A model generated the notes under the pieces. That model worked only from the letters and a program-made list of their open reading frames with translations, ran no database searches and was not told where the DNA came from. This document shows, in pieces, positions 25,036-33,943 of a stretch of 45,281 nucleotides of DNA (positions within the stretch are counted from its first letter, which is position 1; every line of letters begins with the position of its first letter). The translations under genes and the position numbers were made by a program. Source of the stretch: Verrucomicrobiaceae bacterium (GTDB lineage: Bacteria > Verrucomicrobiota > Verrucomicrobiia > Verrucomicrobiales > Verrucomicrobiaceae); the NCBI GenBank assembly GCA_947458455.1, contig CANGYJ010000021.1, positions 1 through 45,281 of the forward strand, written 5' to 3'.

Positions 25036-28000
25036 TGGTTCCTTTCCCATAGGGAGAGGGCGTTCCTTTGCCGCCTCGAATCACAAAGACGTTGGGCCGG
25101 GAAAAGTCGGCCACGGAACTGAACCGGAGGGTCCGGTCGAAAATGAGGTGAAGACGGATCTCATGCCACCCGGCGAGAGCCGCAAACGTGTTCCATGTTT
25201 CGTCCCGTTGCCGGATGTATTTCTCTTTGTTGCCCATATCTCCCGCGTCCGCGATGCGGAGGATCAGGTCCTTCGCGCCAAGCGTTGTCATCTTGTCAAC
25301 GATCTGGCCGAACAGCTTCATGCCCGATTCATAATTGGGTATGTGGGGATAAAAAGCGATGTGGTCGAAGTGCATCTGATCCGGCCGCATATCCACGACC
25401 GCGTTTAGGTTCATGCCCGCAAGGGCCACGGCATCGTCGCTGAGGGCGATGGCCGTCTTCGCCAGGAGATACGTCGAGTCGATCTTGATGTGTTTGAAGT
25501 TGGCCAGTGCGGTCCGATGTCCGCCGACCACGTCTTTGAGACAGTAGAGGTTCGGGCCGACGTCGCAGACATCATCGCGCAAGTCGGCGGCGGCGGCGAG
25601 AGAGCCGCCAAGCCCGGTCGTGACCCGCTTTCCGCGGAGGGCTTGAACTTCCTTACCTTGGGAAAAATGGCGCAGATCGCAGTAAAGATCTTCTTCGCTG
25701 TGGTAATGGAGATCGAGGATGTTCAAGTCGGCCTTGGCATCGAACGCATGCCCTGCCTGGGGCAGCCGATTCACCGCAGAAGGAACCAGCAGGCGCACGC
25801 CCGCGCGACCGCTCGATGCTAGCAACTCCGGCGTGGGTGCGCCCAGAACCAGGTTCTTTGGTGCCCGTTTCAGCAGCGATAGCTTGGATAAGACATCAGC
25901 CGCCTTCTTGCCGTCAATCCCCGTGCCGTCCACCACGACGCGCACGCCGCGCCGATCCAGCCAATGCGCCTGCTCCACGACCCAGTTGTCGTCCAACGAC
26001 AGGAAAGCATCAGCGTCCACCTTGATCCCATCGAACCATTCGAAAAACGACGGCATTGCCTGAAGATAGCGGCGGATCTGTTCCAGCCCGGTCACCGCGA
26101 GCACTCGATTGGCAGGGCGGTTGGAGCATCGGATGGCGGGAAGTTCTTTGACGCCGCTCTCCTGCACGCGAATCCGGAACAAGCGGACATCGCGCCCCTC
26201 AATGTGCGAGGCGTCGGACAGGCCGTAGTCCAGGGGAAGGCGGGGAGAGTTTCGCAAACCGGCCGGGGCGTAGGCAGCGCCTCCCGCAGCCGTTTTCAAC
26301 TCGGCTTTGCCATCATCGAGCAGGACCTCTTCCATCGATTTGATGGTGCCGATGTGCGAAGTGATGTGGAAGGGTTCGCTGTTCAACTTGTCATTGAAAA
26401 GGCCCAAGACGTATTCGCCACTGCGCGGCCGGGTCACGACATAATGCAGGGTCTTGTTGTCCACGGTGAACAAAGTCTGCCTGGCCGCCTCGTCGGCGAG
26501 GAGCTGCGTCGCGTGCTGCAACAAGGTGTGGGGCAGGTCTTTGACCATCTCGTTGGGTTGCCACCGCGCGGCGTCGGGGGAGAGGTGTTGGGTCTGGTTG
26601 AGACCATAGTCGCTGAGAACCAGCACCAGCTCCCCCAGACACTCGACGATCAGAGGCTTTCCCCCGACACTGCCAAGAACTCGGAGGCCCAGTGCCTTCG
26701 CATCCAAATCCTCACGGAGCATCTCCAGCGAAAAGTCCGCTGATTCGGAGATAGTGCGAGTGCCGCAGGTGATGACCGACCCCCGAGCCACGGTGGTTGG
26801 CGGCTGGTCGGCAAACCATTCGGGGAACACGCGGCGCGCCACGGCACCAAACAAGACGACTCGTCCTCGGTTGGTGTTGAGGTGCCACAGCACTTTGTCC
26901 CGGACCACAGAAGGCGACTCCGGCGGCACGCCGCCCCAGACCAGCAATCCGTATCTGGCGAGCACCTCTTTTCGAGCGTCACTCAGGATGAAATCAACGC
27001 TGTTACCAAAGGGAGTCGGAACGAGGGCGAAGTCTTCCCCCATGCTCTTTTCATAAACCATCTCTGATTGTAGATAGTGTGGATAGAACAAATCCACGAG
27101 TCCATGCATCTGGTAATCCCCCGGCGCATAAGGGGAGTCTCCGACGATCTTGAAATCAATGCCGCCGTTTCGTTGGATTTCCGGTGGCCGCCAGGCATTG
27201 GCGAATTCGCTGAGGATAGCCATCGGCGTCTGGACGGGGCCGGTCGGACCGAAGCTGGAGATGATCCCCGCTGCCTTGGCCGTGAACGCGCCTAGGGGAG
27301 AAGGGATTTTTTGAGTTGGCGACACTTTGATAAACTCCCCTGTCTCCCACTGAAAGAAGCGGACACCGTTCAGCCAGGACAAATAGAGTATCTGCCGGTT
27401 GAGAGCATAGCTTTTCCCATAATTTGGACCCAATCTGAAGGGCGGTATGATGTAGTGGGCCGGCTCTCGGTTCGACACAACTGCCTCGGCGTTCTTCAAC
27501 TCGAGGTTGAGTTGACCTGAAAACTGGACGCCAAAGGGATGGGGATACTGCCGGGAGGCAGATCGCCCGGCCACCAGATTGAGCACGAGGCTCTCGCGGC
27601 TCCGATAGAACAGTTGGTTGGCGCTCATGCTCATGGCGCGTTGCTGCGCCACGTAATGAATGCCCCAGCCGCTATTGTGTTCCTGCATCATATACGGAAC
27701 TGACGAGCGTTTGAGATTGGACTCGATGAAGTCGAAATACGCCGAGGGAAACACCTTTTCCCCAGGTCCTGCCGGAAGCCGGCCGTAGTAATCGCTGAAG
27801 AATCGGGCAAAACCTTCATCGATCTCAGCAACCTGGCCCCCGCCAAAGATGAGATTGCGATGCGGTTTGAGGAAGGAATCAAGCTTCGTCCGGTCATGGG
27901 AAATAGCTCGTTCGCCATTTTCTTCGACCCGGTTGATCTTTCCGATCTTTGCGAATTGAATCACAGGGATCATGGGCGCATCCAGAATGGCATCTGTGTT

Positions 28001-28342
28001 AGCTCTCGGCGGCGTTTCATCGAAGGAACGATCCGCAAGCGTATAGAACGTGTAAGGGATCCTCAGCGAGTGTCGGTGCGCCGGATAATTGGACGGGTAT
28101 TTGGTAAGCAACCGGGTCTGGTCGCCAAAAAAAGACCACTTGAACTGTGGAGCGCCGGACCACGCGTTTTCAGGATCGTCATCCACGTCGCTGCGAGAAG
28201 ACAACACTGGAATCCCGTTCGCCCCCGTTTGGCTGGGCGCAGAATCGGCTTGGCCGGCACTGATGGAAATTCCATGAAACCACAGCCCTGCGCCCATCGC
28301 GCTGGACACTTTGATGAAATCGCGTCTGGGTATTCTACTCAT
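25031..28342 (-). CDS. Large Tat-exported protein, glycosidase-like, of unknown function
   Basis: An 1103-residue protein starting at the ATG at 28340-28342, with a twin-arginine signal RIPRRDFIKVSSAMGAGLW. The middle, around LVDLFYPHYLQSEMVYEKSM and YGLLVWGGVPPE, resembles the glutamine-amidotransferase-like region in beta-galactosidase-type enzymes, and the last third reads like a second barrel with DAFLSLDDNWVVEQA and LNILDLHYHSEEDLYCDL. No catalytic pair could be assigned, so glycoside hydrolase-like is a working label only. It lies amid sulfatase genes on the same strand; function in the same glycan pathway is an inference. An in-frame start at 28465 would add 41 residues before the Tat signal, which is unlikely. 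Confidence 0.75.
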   Translation of the reverse strand: MSRIPRRDFIKVSSAMGAGLWFHGISISAGQADSAPSQTGANGIPVLSSRSDVDDDPENAWSGAPQFKWSFFGDQTRLLTKYPSNYPAHRHSLRIPYTFYTLADRSFDETPPRANTDAILDAPMIPVIQFAKIGKINRVEENGERAISHDRTKLDSFLKPHRNLIFGGGQVAEIDEGFARFFSDYYGRLPAGPGEKVFPSAYFDFIESNLKRSSVPYMMQEHNSGWGIHYVAQQRAMSMSANQLFYRSRESLVLNLVAGRSASRQYPHPFGVQFSGQLNLELKNAEAVVSNREPAHYIIPPFRLGPNYGKSYALNRQILYLSWLNGVRFFQWETGEFIKVSPTQKIPSPLGAFTAKAAGIISSFGPTGPVQTPMAILSEFANAWRPPEIQRNGGIDFKIVGDSPYAPGDYQMHGLVDLFYPHYLQSEMVYEKSMGEDFALVPTPFGNSVDFILSDARKEVLARYGLLVWGGVPPESPSVVRDKVLWHLNTNRGRVVLFGAVARRVFPEWFADQPPTTVARGSVITCGTRTISESADFSLEMLREDLDAKALGLRVLGSVGGKPLIVECLGELVLVLSDYGLNQTQHLSPDAARWQPNEMVKDLPHTLLQHATQLLADEAARQTLFTVDNKTLHYVVTRPRSGEYVLGLFNDKLNSEPFHITSHIGTIKSMEEVLLDDGKAELKTAAGGAAYAPAGLRNSPRLPLDYGLSDASHIEGRDVRLFRIRVQESGVKELPAIRCSNRPANRVLAVTGLEQIRRYLQAMPSFFEWFDGIKVDADAFLSLDDNWVVEQAHWLDRRGVRVVVDGTGIDGKKAADVLSKLSLLKRAPKNLVLGAPTPELLASSGRAGVRLLVPSAVNRLPQAGHAFDAKADLNILDLHYHSEEDLYCDLRHFSQGKEVQALRGKRVTTGLGGSLAAAADLRDDVCDVGPNLYCLKDVVGGHRTALANFKHIKIDSTYLLAKTAIALSDDAVALAGMNLNAVVDMRPDQMHFDHIAFYPHIPNYESGMKLFGQIVDKMTTLGAKDLILRIADAGDMGNKEKYIRQRDETWNTFAALAGWHEIRLHLIFDRTLRFSSVADFSRPNVFVIRGGKGTPSPYGKGTI

Positions 28343-28439
28343 GATTTTCGCTCTAAACTCGGAACTCTGACGGGCACAAGTAGCTCCTCGCGGTGAAGGT
28401 GAACGGCAAAAGTCGATTGGGAGTGTAAGGGGACGTCCT

Positions 28440-29963
28440 TCATGGTCGGCTCCGTCCCCGTGCAATGTCTGCCTTTAGCACCACGAAGAGTTCTTCCGCC
28501 TTGCCGGGCTCCTGCACGAAGAGATTCGTGGCCTCGCCGGGATCGGTGCGGAGGTTGTAGAGCTGGAATTTGCTATTCGGGCCTTTGCCGGTGGTCTCGA
28601 CGATGTGGTCCGGGGTGATGGTGCCGTCTTGCGCGACATAGACGTCTGAGGGCAGGATGAGTTTCCAATCGCCCTCGCGGATGGCGAGCGTGTAGGAGCC
28701 GTAGTTCACATGCACCATGCCGTGGCGGATGGGCTTCGCGGGCTTCTCGCCAAGCAGCAGCGGGGAGATGTCGAAACTGTCCTCACCGGCATCGCTCGGG
28801 AGCTTTTCGCCGATCAAGGAAGCCGCCGTGGCCAGCATGTCGGCGAAACAGATCAACTCGCCACACGAACTGCCCGCCTGGATCTTGCCCGGCCAACTCG
28901 CGATGAAGGGCATGTGGTGTCCGGCTTCGGTGAGGGCGCCTTTCATGCCGTTCCATGGACCGGCGGCGCGGTGGCCGAACTTCTCGATGTCCTGTGCATA
29001 CCAGACCGGGCCGTTGTCGCTGGAGAAAATAACGAGCGTGTTGTCCTTCAGCTTCAACTTCTCCAAAGTCGCCATCACCTGGCCGATCATCGCGTCCACG
29101 TTCATCACATAGTCGCCGTATTGACCCGCGCTGCTCTTGCCTGTGAACTCGCCCGCCGTCGCCCACGGCGCATGAGGTGCGGGGATGGCGTAGTAGAGGA
29201 AAAATGGGGCGCTCTTCTTGGTGGGTGGTTCTGGGTTCTGGGTTTGCTTTTCGAGCCATGCATCCGCCTTGCTGGCGATGGTGGAAAGGTAGCCCTCGAA
29301 CTTCCAATCCGGTGAGGCCAAGCCTTTGCGCCAGTGCGCTCCCTGCGTCTGCGGATTCGTCACGTCTTCGCCAGGATGATCCTCGATGGTCTCGGTCGGC
29401 GCGCCGACGAAGCGTTTGTTTTCGATCCACGCATAGGGCGCTTGTTCTGGCGCATCGAAGCCGAAGTAATAATCAAAGCCAAAGTCCAGCGGCGTCATCT
29501 TCAGCGTGCCATCCGCCTCGGCCTTCGTTGACATGCCCTGATGCCACTTGCCCACGCAGGCCGTCGCGTAACCCTGCCGCTTCATCAGCGTCGCGAGATT
29601 CAGCCGAGCCGGCTCATGCTGAAGCTGCGGCTGCGGAAAGTGCTTCTTTTCCAGGGCGCTCAAGTCGCCCTTCTTCGTCCGCTTCGCCGAAGCCGAGCTC
29701 CAATTGCGATACGGCATCCGCCCGCTCAGCAAGCTATACCGGCTCGGCACGCAGATGGACCCTCCCGCATGAGTGTCGGTAAAACGCATCCCTTCAGCGG
29801 CCAGCCTGTCGATGTGTGGCGTCGCGATCTTCGATTCGGGATTGAAGCAGCGCGGATCGCCATAGCCCATGTCATCGACGAGGATGAGGAGGATGTTGGG
29901 CGGAGCCGAGAATGACGACTGAACCATGCAGAACGTCGCAAGCAGGAGCGTGAGGCGTTTCAT
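28440..29963 (-). CDS. Secreted arylsulfatase
   Basis: A 507-residue enzyme with a signal peptide (MKRLTLLLATFCMVQSSFSA). Metal site LVDDMGYGDPRC; formylglycine site C71 in CVPSR with YSLLSGRMPYRNW; ACVGKWHQGM; second metal site FSSDNGPVWYA followed by GALTEAGHHMPFI. This is the A-type arylsulfatase/N-acetylgalactosamine-sulfatase-like group. The start overlaps the stop of the upstream sulfatase by 4 bases (ATGA), so the pair is likely translationally coupled. The downstream gap to the Tat-exported gene is 97 bases. Confidence 0.93.
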   Translation of the reverse strand: MKRLTLLLATFCMVQSSFSAPPNILLILVDDMGYGDPRCFNPESKIATPHIDRLAAEGMRFTDTHAGGSICVPSRYSLLSGRMPYRNWSSASAKRTKKGDLSALEKKHFPQPQLQHEPARLNLATLMKRQGYATACVGKWHQGMSTKAEADGTLKMTPLDFGFDYYFGFDAPEQAPYAWIENKRFVGAPTETIEDHPGEDVTNPQTQGAHWRKGLASPDWKFEGYLSTIASKADAWLEKQTQNPEPPTKKSAPFFLYYAIPAPHAPWATAGEFTGKSSAGQYGDYVMNVDAMIGQVMATLEKLKLKDNTLVIFSSDNGPVWYAQDIEKFGHRAAGPWNGMKGALTEAGHHMPFIASWPGKIQAGSSCGELICFADMLATAASLIGEKLPSDAGEDSFDISPLLLGEKPAKPIRHGMVHVNYGSYTLAIREGDWKLILPSDVYVAQDGTITPDHIVETTGKGPNSKFQLYNLRTDPGEATNLFVQEPGKAEELFVVLKADIARGRSRP

Positions 29964-31339
29964 GGCTTCGCGACGATTGGTGGAAGCTTTTGCAGCTGGG
30001 CCGTGAGTTCCGCGACGACATCGGCATGCTGCGCGGAGACATCGTGAAGCTCCTCGGGGTCGGTTTCGTGGTCGTAGAGTTCGGTCGGACCATCGCTCCA
30101 GCGGGTGAAGCGCCAGCGGGCGGTGCGGATGCTTTGGCCGTAAAGTTTGTCGCCACGCGTGACGAGCGTGAAGGCGGCGTCTTTGATGCTGGCGGTGGGA
30201 TCGGCCAAAACTGGGCGCAAACTGGCTCCCGCTGCTGTGTGCGGCATTTTCAGGCCGCAGAAATCGGCGACGGTCGGATACACATCGACGAACTCAGCCA
30301 ACGAACGCGTCGTCTGGCCGCCTTTCATGTCAGGAGCCGCGATGATGAGCGGCGCACGGCAACTGCGCTCGAACAGCGTGTTTTTGTTCCACCACTGCCG
30401 CTCGCCCGTGTGGTAGCCGTGATCGCCGACGAAGATGACGATGGTCTTTTCCCAAAGCTTGCCCTTGTCGAGCGCATCGAGCACACGACCGAGCTGCGCA
30501 TCCATGAAGCTGGTGCCTGCAAAGTAAGCGCGGAACAACTCCCGCCACTCCTGCTCGGTGAATTTGCCAAAGGCGGTGCCGTAGTCGCCAAAGCCCACGC
30601 TGTCTTTGCGCACAGCCGTCATGCCAGCGGGATCGCTCCAGGGCTTCAGCGAGTCCGCAGGATAGAGATCGAAGTATTTCTTCGGCGCGATGAAGGGATC
30701 ATGCGGCTTCATAAAGCCGCAGCCGATGAACCACGGTGTGTCGCCGAGCTTCTCGATCATCGCCACCGTGGCGGTGGCGATCTGACCATCGGGCTGATCG
30801 TCATCCGTGCCATCCGCCGCGCCCCACTGGCACCATTTCAGCGCCCCACCGGTCACATCACGGCCCTCGATCATCTTGCGGCCTGCTTTCGTCGCTTCAA
30901 AGGCCTGCGCCGTGTGCCAGGAGCGCCCCGAATCCATCCACCGCTGCTTCGCTTCCACATTCTTACCACCGCCAAGATGGAAGAGCTTTCCAAACGCGTG
31001 CGACTGCCAACCGGCGTCTTTGCAGAGTTGCGGCAGCGTCACGACATCCGGCATCTTTTGCCGCAAAGGAATGTCATTGCCCACAATGCCCGTCTGCTCC
31101 GCCCGCAGGCCGACCATCAGGCTGCTGCGGCTCGGATTGCACACCGGATACTGCACATACGCCCGCTCAAACGTCGTGCCGCGAGCCCGCAACCGGTCGA
31201 GGTTCGGCGTCTTCACGACGTCCTTCGTGAACGCCCCGCCAAAGTCCCGCAAATCATCCGCCATGATGAGCAAGACGTTGGGCTTGGAAGCCGCGAAGAG
31301 CGAAGAGCAAAGGGCGAAGAGAATGACGAGACAACGCAT
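29960..31339 (-). CDS. Secreted sulfatase, iduronate-2-sulfatase-like
   Basis: A 459-residue enzyme with signal peptide MRCLVILFALCSSLFAAS. Metal site IMADDLRDFGG; formylglycine site C67 in CNPSR followed by SSLMVGLRAEQ; GKLFHLGGG; WFIGCGFMKPHDPF; and second metal site FVGDHGYHTGERQWW. This matches the IDS-like sulfatases at 16711 and 18575. It precedes the arylsulfatase at 28440 with a 4-base overlap. Its leader resembles that of the 9067 sulfatase. Confidence 0.93.
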   Translation of the reverse strand: MRCLVILFALCSSLFAASKPNVLLIMADDLRDFGGAFTKDVVKTPNLDRLRARGTTFERAYVQYPVCNPSRSSLMVGLRAEQTGIVGNDIPLRQKMPDVVTLPQLCKDAGWQSHAFGKLFHLGGGKNVEAKQRWMDSGRSWHTAQAFEATKAGRKMIEGRDVTGGALKWCQWGAADGTDDDQPDGQIATATVAMIEKLGDTPWFIGCGFMKPHDPFIAPKKYFDLYPADSLKPWSDPAGMTAVRKDSVGFGDYGTAFGKFTEQEWRELFRAYFAGTSFMDAQLGRVLDALDKGKLWEKTIVIFVGDHGYHTGERQWWNKNTLFERSCRAPLIIAAPDMKGGQTTRSLAEFVDVYPTVADFCGLKMPHTAAGASLRPVLADPTASIKDAAFTLVTRGDKLYGQSIRTARWRFTRWSDGPTELYDHETDPEELHDVSAQHADVVAELTAQLQKLPPIVAKP

Positions 31340-31518
31340 GACGGCGCGGTGAACGACCAGACACGAGCTTTCTCACGGCTACTTTTTCATCTTCTGCCGC
31401 TTCACCCTCTCCTGACGTGCTTTCACTGCCCCGGAACTCCCATACTCATCCGAGAACAAGAAGAGTACCTTCGGCTTTTTTAGCCGCGAATTAGAATCAG
31501 TCGCTTCATGACTTGGGT
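31340..31518 (-). other. Intergenic region with a possible gene-end remnant
   Basis: This 179-base gap lies between the Hsp70 stop and the next sulfatase start. On the minus strand, a frame ending at TAG (31379-31381) reads LFLFSDEYGSSGAVKARQER and then VKRQKMKK, a coding-like tail with no start. The plus strand has a small palindrome CGGCTTTTTTAGCCG. It may be the relic of an old gene; no promoter is certain. Confidence 0.3.
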
Positions 31519-33258
31519 TTATAACACCCCACGGCGAACGAGTGACTCCTCCATGGCGCGGTCGAGGAGGAGGACGGCGAGGGTTTGGGTGGCGTCGTCG
31601 AGGTGCTGGGTGGCGGCTTTGAGGGCTTTGGCGTCGTGATCGGTGCTGTCGAGGAGCTGGCGGACTTCGGCGGCATGCTGACGAACGGTTTGGGCTTCTT
31701 CGGCGGTGATGGCATCGCCGAGCTGGGTGAGAGCAGCTTCGACGGCGGGGAGGAGTTCCTCGGCTTTGAGCTTGGCTTCGGTCCAGATGCGCTCGTTCAT
31801 GTCGTCGAAGGCAAATTCGACGCTTTCGGAGATCATCTGCTCCACGCGTTCATCGGCGACGTCGATGGCGGTGCCACGGATTTCGAGGGTGGTGTCGGTA
31901 TTCGTGGCGGTATCGCGGGCGAGAACGTGGAGGATGCCATCGGCATCGAGGCTGAACTGGACGCCGATGCGGGCGCTGCCTTTGGGGCCGGGAGGAAAGG
32001 GAACTTCGATGCGGCCGAGTTCCCAGTTGTCTTTGGCGAGTTCACGCTCGCCCTGGAGAATGCGGATGAGCATGGCGTCCTGATTGGCGACGGCATTGGT
32101 GAACATCTCACCCGCTTTGGCAGGGATGGTGGTATTGCGCGGGATGATGATGTTCATGAGGCCGCCGAAGGTCTCGATGCCGAGAGAAAGCGGTGTGACA
32201 TCGAGGAGCAGGACCTGGCGCAGGCTTCCGGCGAGGATGCCAGCCTGAATGGTGGCTCCGAGAGCGATGGCTTCATCGGGGTTTTGCGTGGTGTTGGGCT
32301 CTTTGCCGAAGAGTTCGGCCACAAACTGCCGCACAAGCGGCATGCGTATGCTGCCACCAACGAGGATGATCTCATCGAGATCGCCAGTTTTGATGCCTGC
32401 ATCACTCAAAGCACGCAGGCAATGGATGCGGGTGCGGTCGAGCCAGGGTTTGGCGAGTTTGTCGAGATCTGCCCGGCTGATGCTGATGCTCTCAAAGGTG
32501 GCCTCTTCTTCGGCGGAGAGATGTTTTTTGATGGCTTCGGCGGCTTCGAGGAAGCGGATGTGACCTTCGGGCTGATGGAGCTTTTGAGCGATGAACTGAG
32601 CGAGCGAACGATCGAGGTCATCGCCACCGAGTTGGGTGTCACCGGCGGTGGCGAGCACCTGGAAGACGCCGTCACGCATTTCGAGAACGCTGATGTCGAA
32701 GGTGCCGCCGCCCAGATCATAGACGGCGACTTTTTGATGCTCGTCGAGCTTGTCGAGGCCGTAGGCGAGTGCGGCGGCGGTGGGTTCGCTGAGGATGCGT
32801 TCGACGGTGAGGCCGGCGAGCTCTCCTGCTTTCTTCGTGGCGGCACGCTGGGCGTCATTGAAGAAGGCGGGGACGGTGATGACGGCGCGGCTCACGGGCT
32901 GCTCGAGGGCGCGTCCGGCCTGGGATTTGAGGTGACGCAGGATTTCGGCGGAGACTTCAATGGGCGTGACGCCGAGTTCTTTGAGGTCGTAATGTGGCTG
33001 CCAGCCGCTTTCGCCTCCACGACGGCCGATGAGTCGTTTCACCGAGGTGATCGTGCGCCGTGGATGACGTGCCCGCTGGAACAATGCCGCCGCGCCGACG
33101 CTGATGGAGCCGTCGTCCGCATAACAAACCGCGCTGGGGGTGCTGCGACTGCCGTTTTCATCGGCGAGCAGGATGGGGAAGCCGCTATCGACAACGCCGA
33201 CGAGCGAGTTCGTCGTGCCGAGATCGATGCCGAGGATGGGGGAGGTTTCAGGTTTCAA
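31519..33258 (-). CDS. Hsp70 chaperone (DnaK/HscA-like)
   Basis: A 579-residue Hsp70. The ATPase domain has GIDLGTTNS at 10-18, AVITVPAFFNDAQRAAT at about 125, EPTAAALAYG and VYDLGGGTFDISV at 179. The conserved linker DVTPLSLGIETFGG precedes the substrate-binding domain, and a helical lid follows. It is shorter than DnaK (about 640) and close in size to HscA (about 616). The start appears to be TTG at 33256-33258, since no ATG is available between the upstream stop and LGIDLG. No co-chaperone (hscB, dnaJ, grpE) is near; instead it follows an exopolysaccharide export operon after 100 bases. A role in folding export proteins is a guess. Confidence 0.93.
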   Translation of the reverse strand: MKPETSPILGIDLGTTNSLVGVVDSGFPILLADENGSRSTPSAVCYADDGSISVGAAALFQRARHPRRTITSVKRLIGRRGGESGWQPHYDLKELGVTPIEVSAEILRHLKSQAGRALEQPVSRAVITVPAFFNDAQRAATKKAGELAGLTVERILSEPTAAALAYGLDKLDEHQKVAVYDLGGGTFDISVLEMRDGVFQVLATAGDTQLGGDDLDRSLAQFIAQKLHQPEGHIRFLEAAEAIKKHLSAEEEATFESISISRADLDKLAKPWLDRTRIHCLRALSDAGIKTGDLDEIILVGGSIRMPLVRQFVAELFGKEPNTTQNPDEAIALGATIQAGILAGSLRQVLLLDVTPLSLGIETFGGLMNIIIPRNTTIPAKAGEMFTNAVANQDAMLIRILQGERELAKDNWELGRIEVPFPPGPKGSARIGVQFSLDADGILHVLARDTATNTDTTLEIRGTAIDVADERVEQMISESVEFAFDDMNERIWTEAKLKAEELLPAVEAALTQLGDAITAEEAQTVRQHAAEVRQLLDSTDHDAKALKAATQHLDDATQTLAVLLLDRAMEESLVRRGVL

Positions 33259-33358
33259 GTTTCAGGCCGGGGTACTTTGGCAGGCACCTTGGGCCGGAAG
33301 GAGGAACTGAAAAGGGGGAAGGACGAGAAGTGACTGAAGTGACCTCGTCGAGGTGCCC

Positions 33359-33922
33359 TTACTCCGGCACGATGATCTGGTCCTCGGGCTGGAGCTTCAT
33401 GTCCTTGGAAGGATCCGAAGAGATGTCCTTGAGGTTGACCTCGTAGGTTTGGCCGCCGCGGATGAGCTTGGTTTTGCTGGGCTTGGCGAAGGGGCTGAAG
33501 CCACCGGCGGCTGAGATGGCCTTGAGCATCGTCATGCCGTTGGTGTAGGCGACAGTGCCGTTTCCTTTGATGCCGCCCACAACGTAAACTAGGCGGGTGG
33601 TGGCGGCATCGCCGGCATCGATGGAGACGGTGACGGTGGGGCGGGTGTAGATATCCTGCGTGACGTAGGTCTGCTCAATGCTGCGCTGGAGGGTGGAGGG
33701 CTTCACGCCCTGGGCGCGGACTTCGCGAATGTAGGGAAGGTTGATGGTGCCGTTGTCAGCCACGGTATAGACCTTGCTGATCTGGGCGATTTCATTGTCC
33801 GGAACTCCAGCGATGGTGATGGTAACGCGGTCACCGGTTTTGAGAGCAAGCTCGCCATTCTGCGCAGGTGCGTAGATCGTGCCGAGTAGAAAGGCGACGA
33901 AGAGGATGTGCGGTGTTTTCAT
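33359..33922 (-). CDS. Wza/Poly-export-like polysaccharide export protein
   Basis: A 187-residue protein with a signal peptide (MKTPHILFVAFLLGTIYAPAQ). The Poly_export domain reads LKTGDRVTITIAGVPDNEI, VADNGTINLPYIREV and then DIYTRPTVTVSIDA. An SLBB-type segment follows: VYVVGGIKGNGTV, MLKAISAAGGFSPFAKPSKT. It has a single SLBB repeat and is small for the Wza family. It should form part of the export channel together with the outer-membrane barrel. The gene lies 21 bases downstream of the tyrosine autokinase gene. Confidence 0.88.
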   Translation of the reverse strand: MKTPHILFVAFLLGTIYAPAQNGELALKTGDRVTITIAGVPDNEIAQISKVYTVADNGTINLPYIREVRAQGVKPSTLQRSIEQTYVTQDIYTRPTVTVSIDAGDAATTRLVYVVGGIKGNGTVAYTNGMTMLKAISAAGGFSPFAKPSKTKLIRGGQTYEVNLKDISSDPSKDMKLQPEDQIIVPE

Positions 33923-33943
33923 GGTGTGGTGAGGGTTTGAAGG

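Noticed and set aside
31585..33333. Long plus-strand frame of 582 codons opposite the Hsp70 gene
   Set aside because: It is a Gly/Glu/Phe-rich antisense shadow; Hsp70 motifs on the minus strand are unambiguous.
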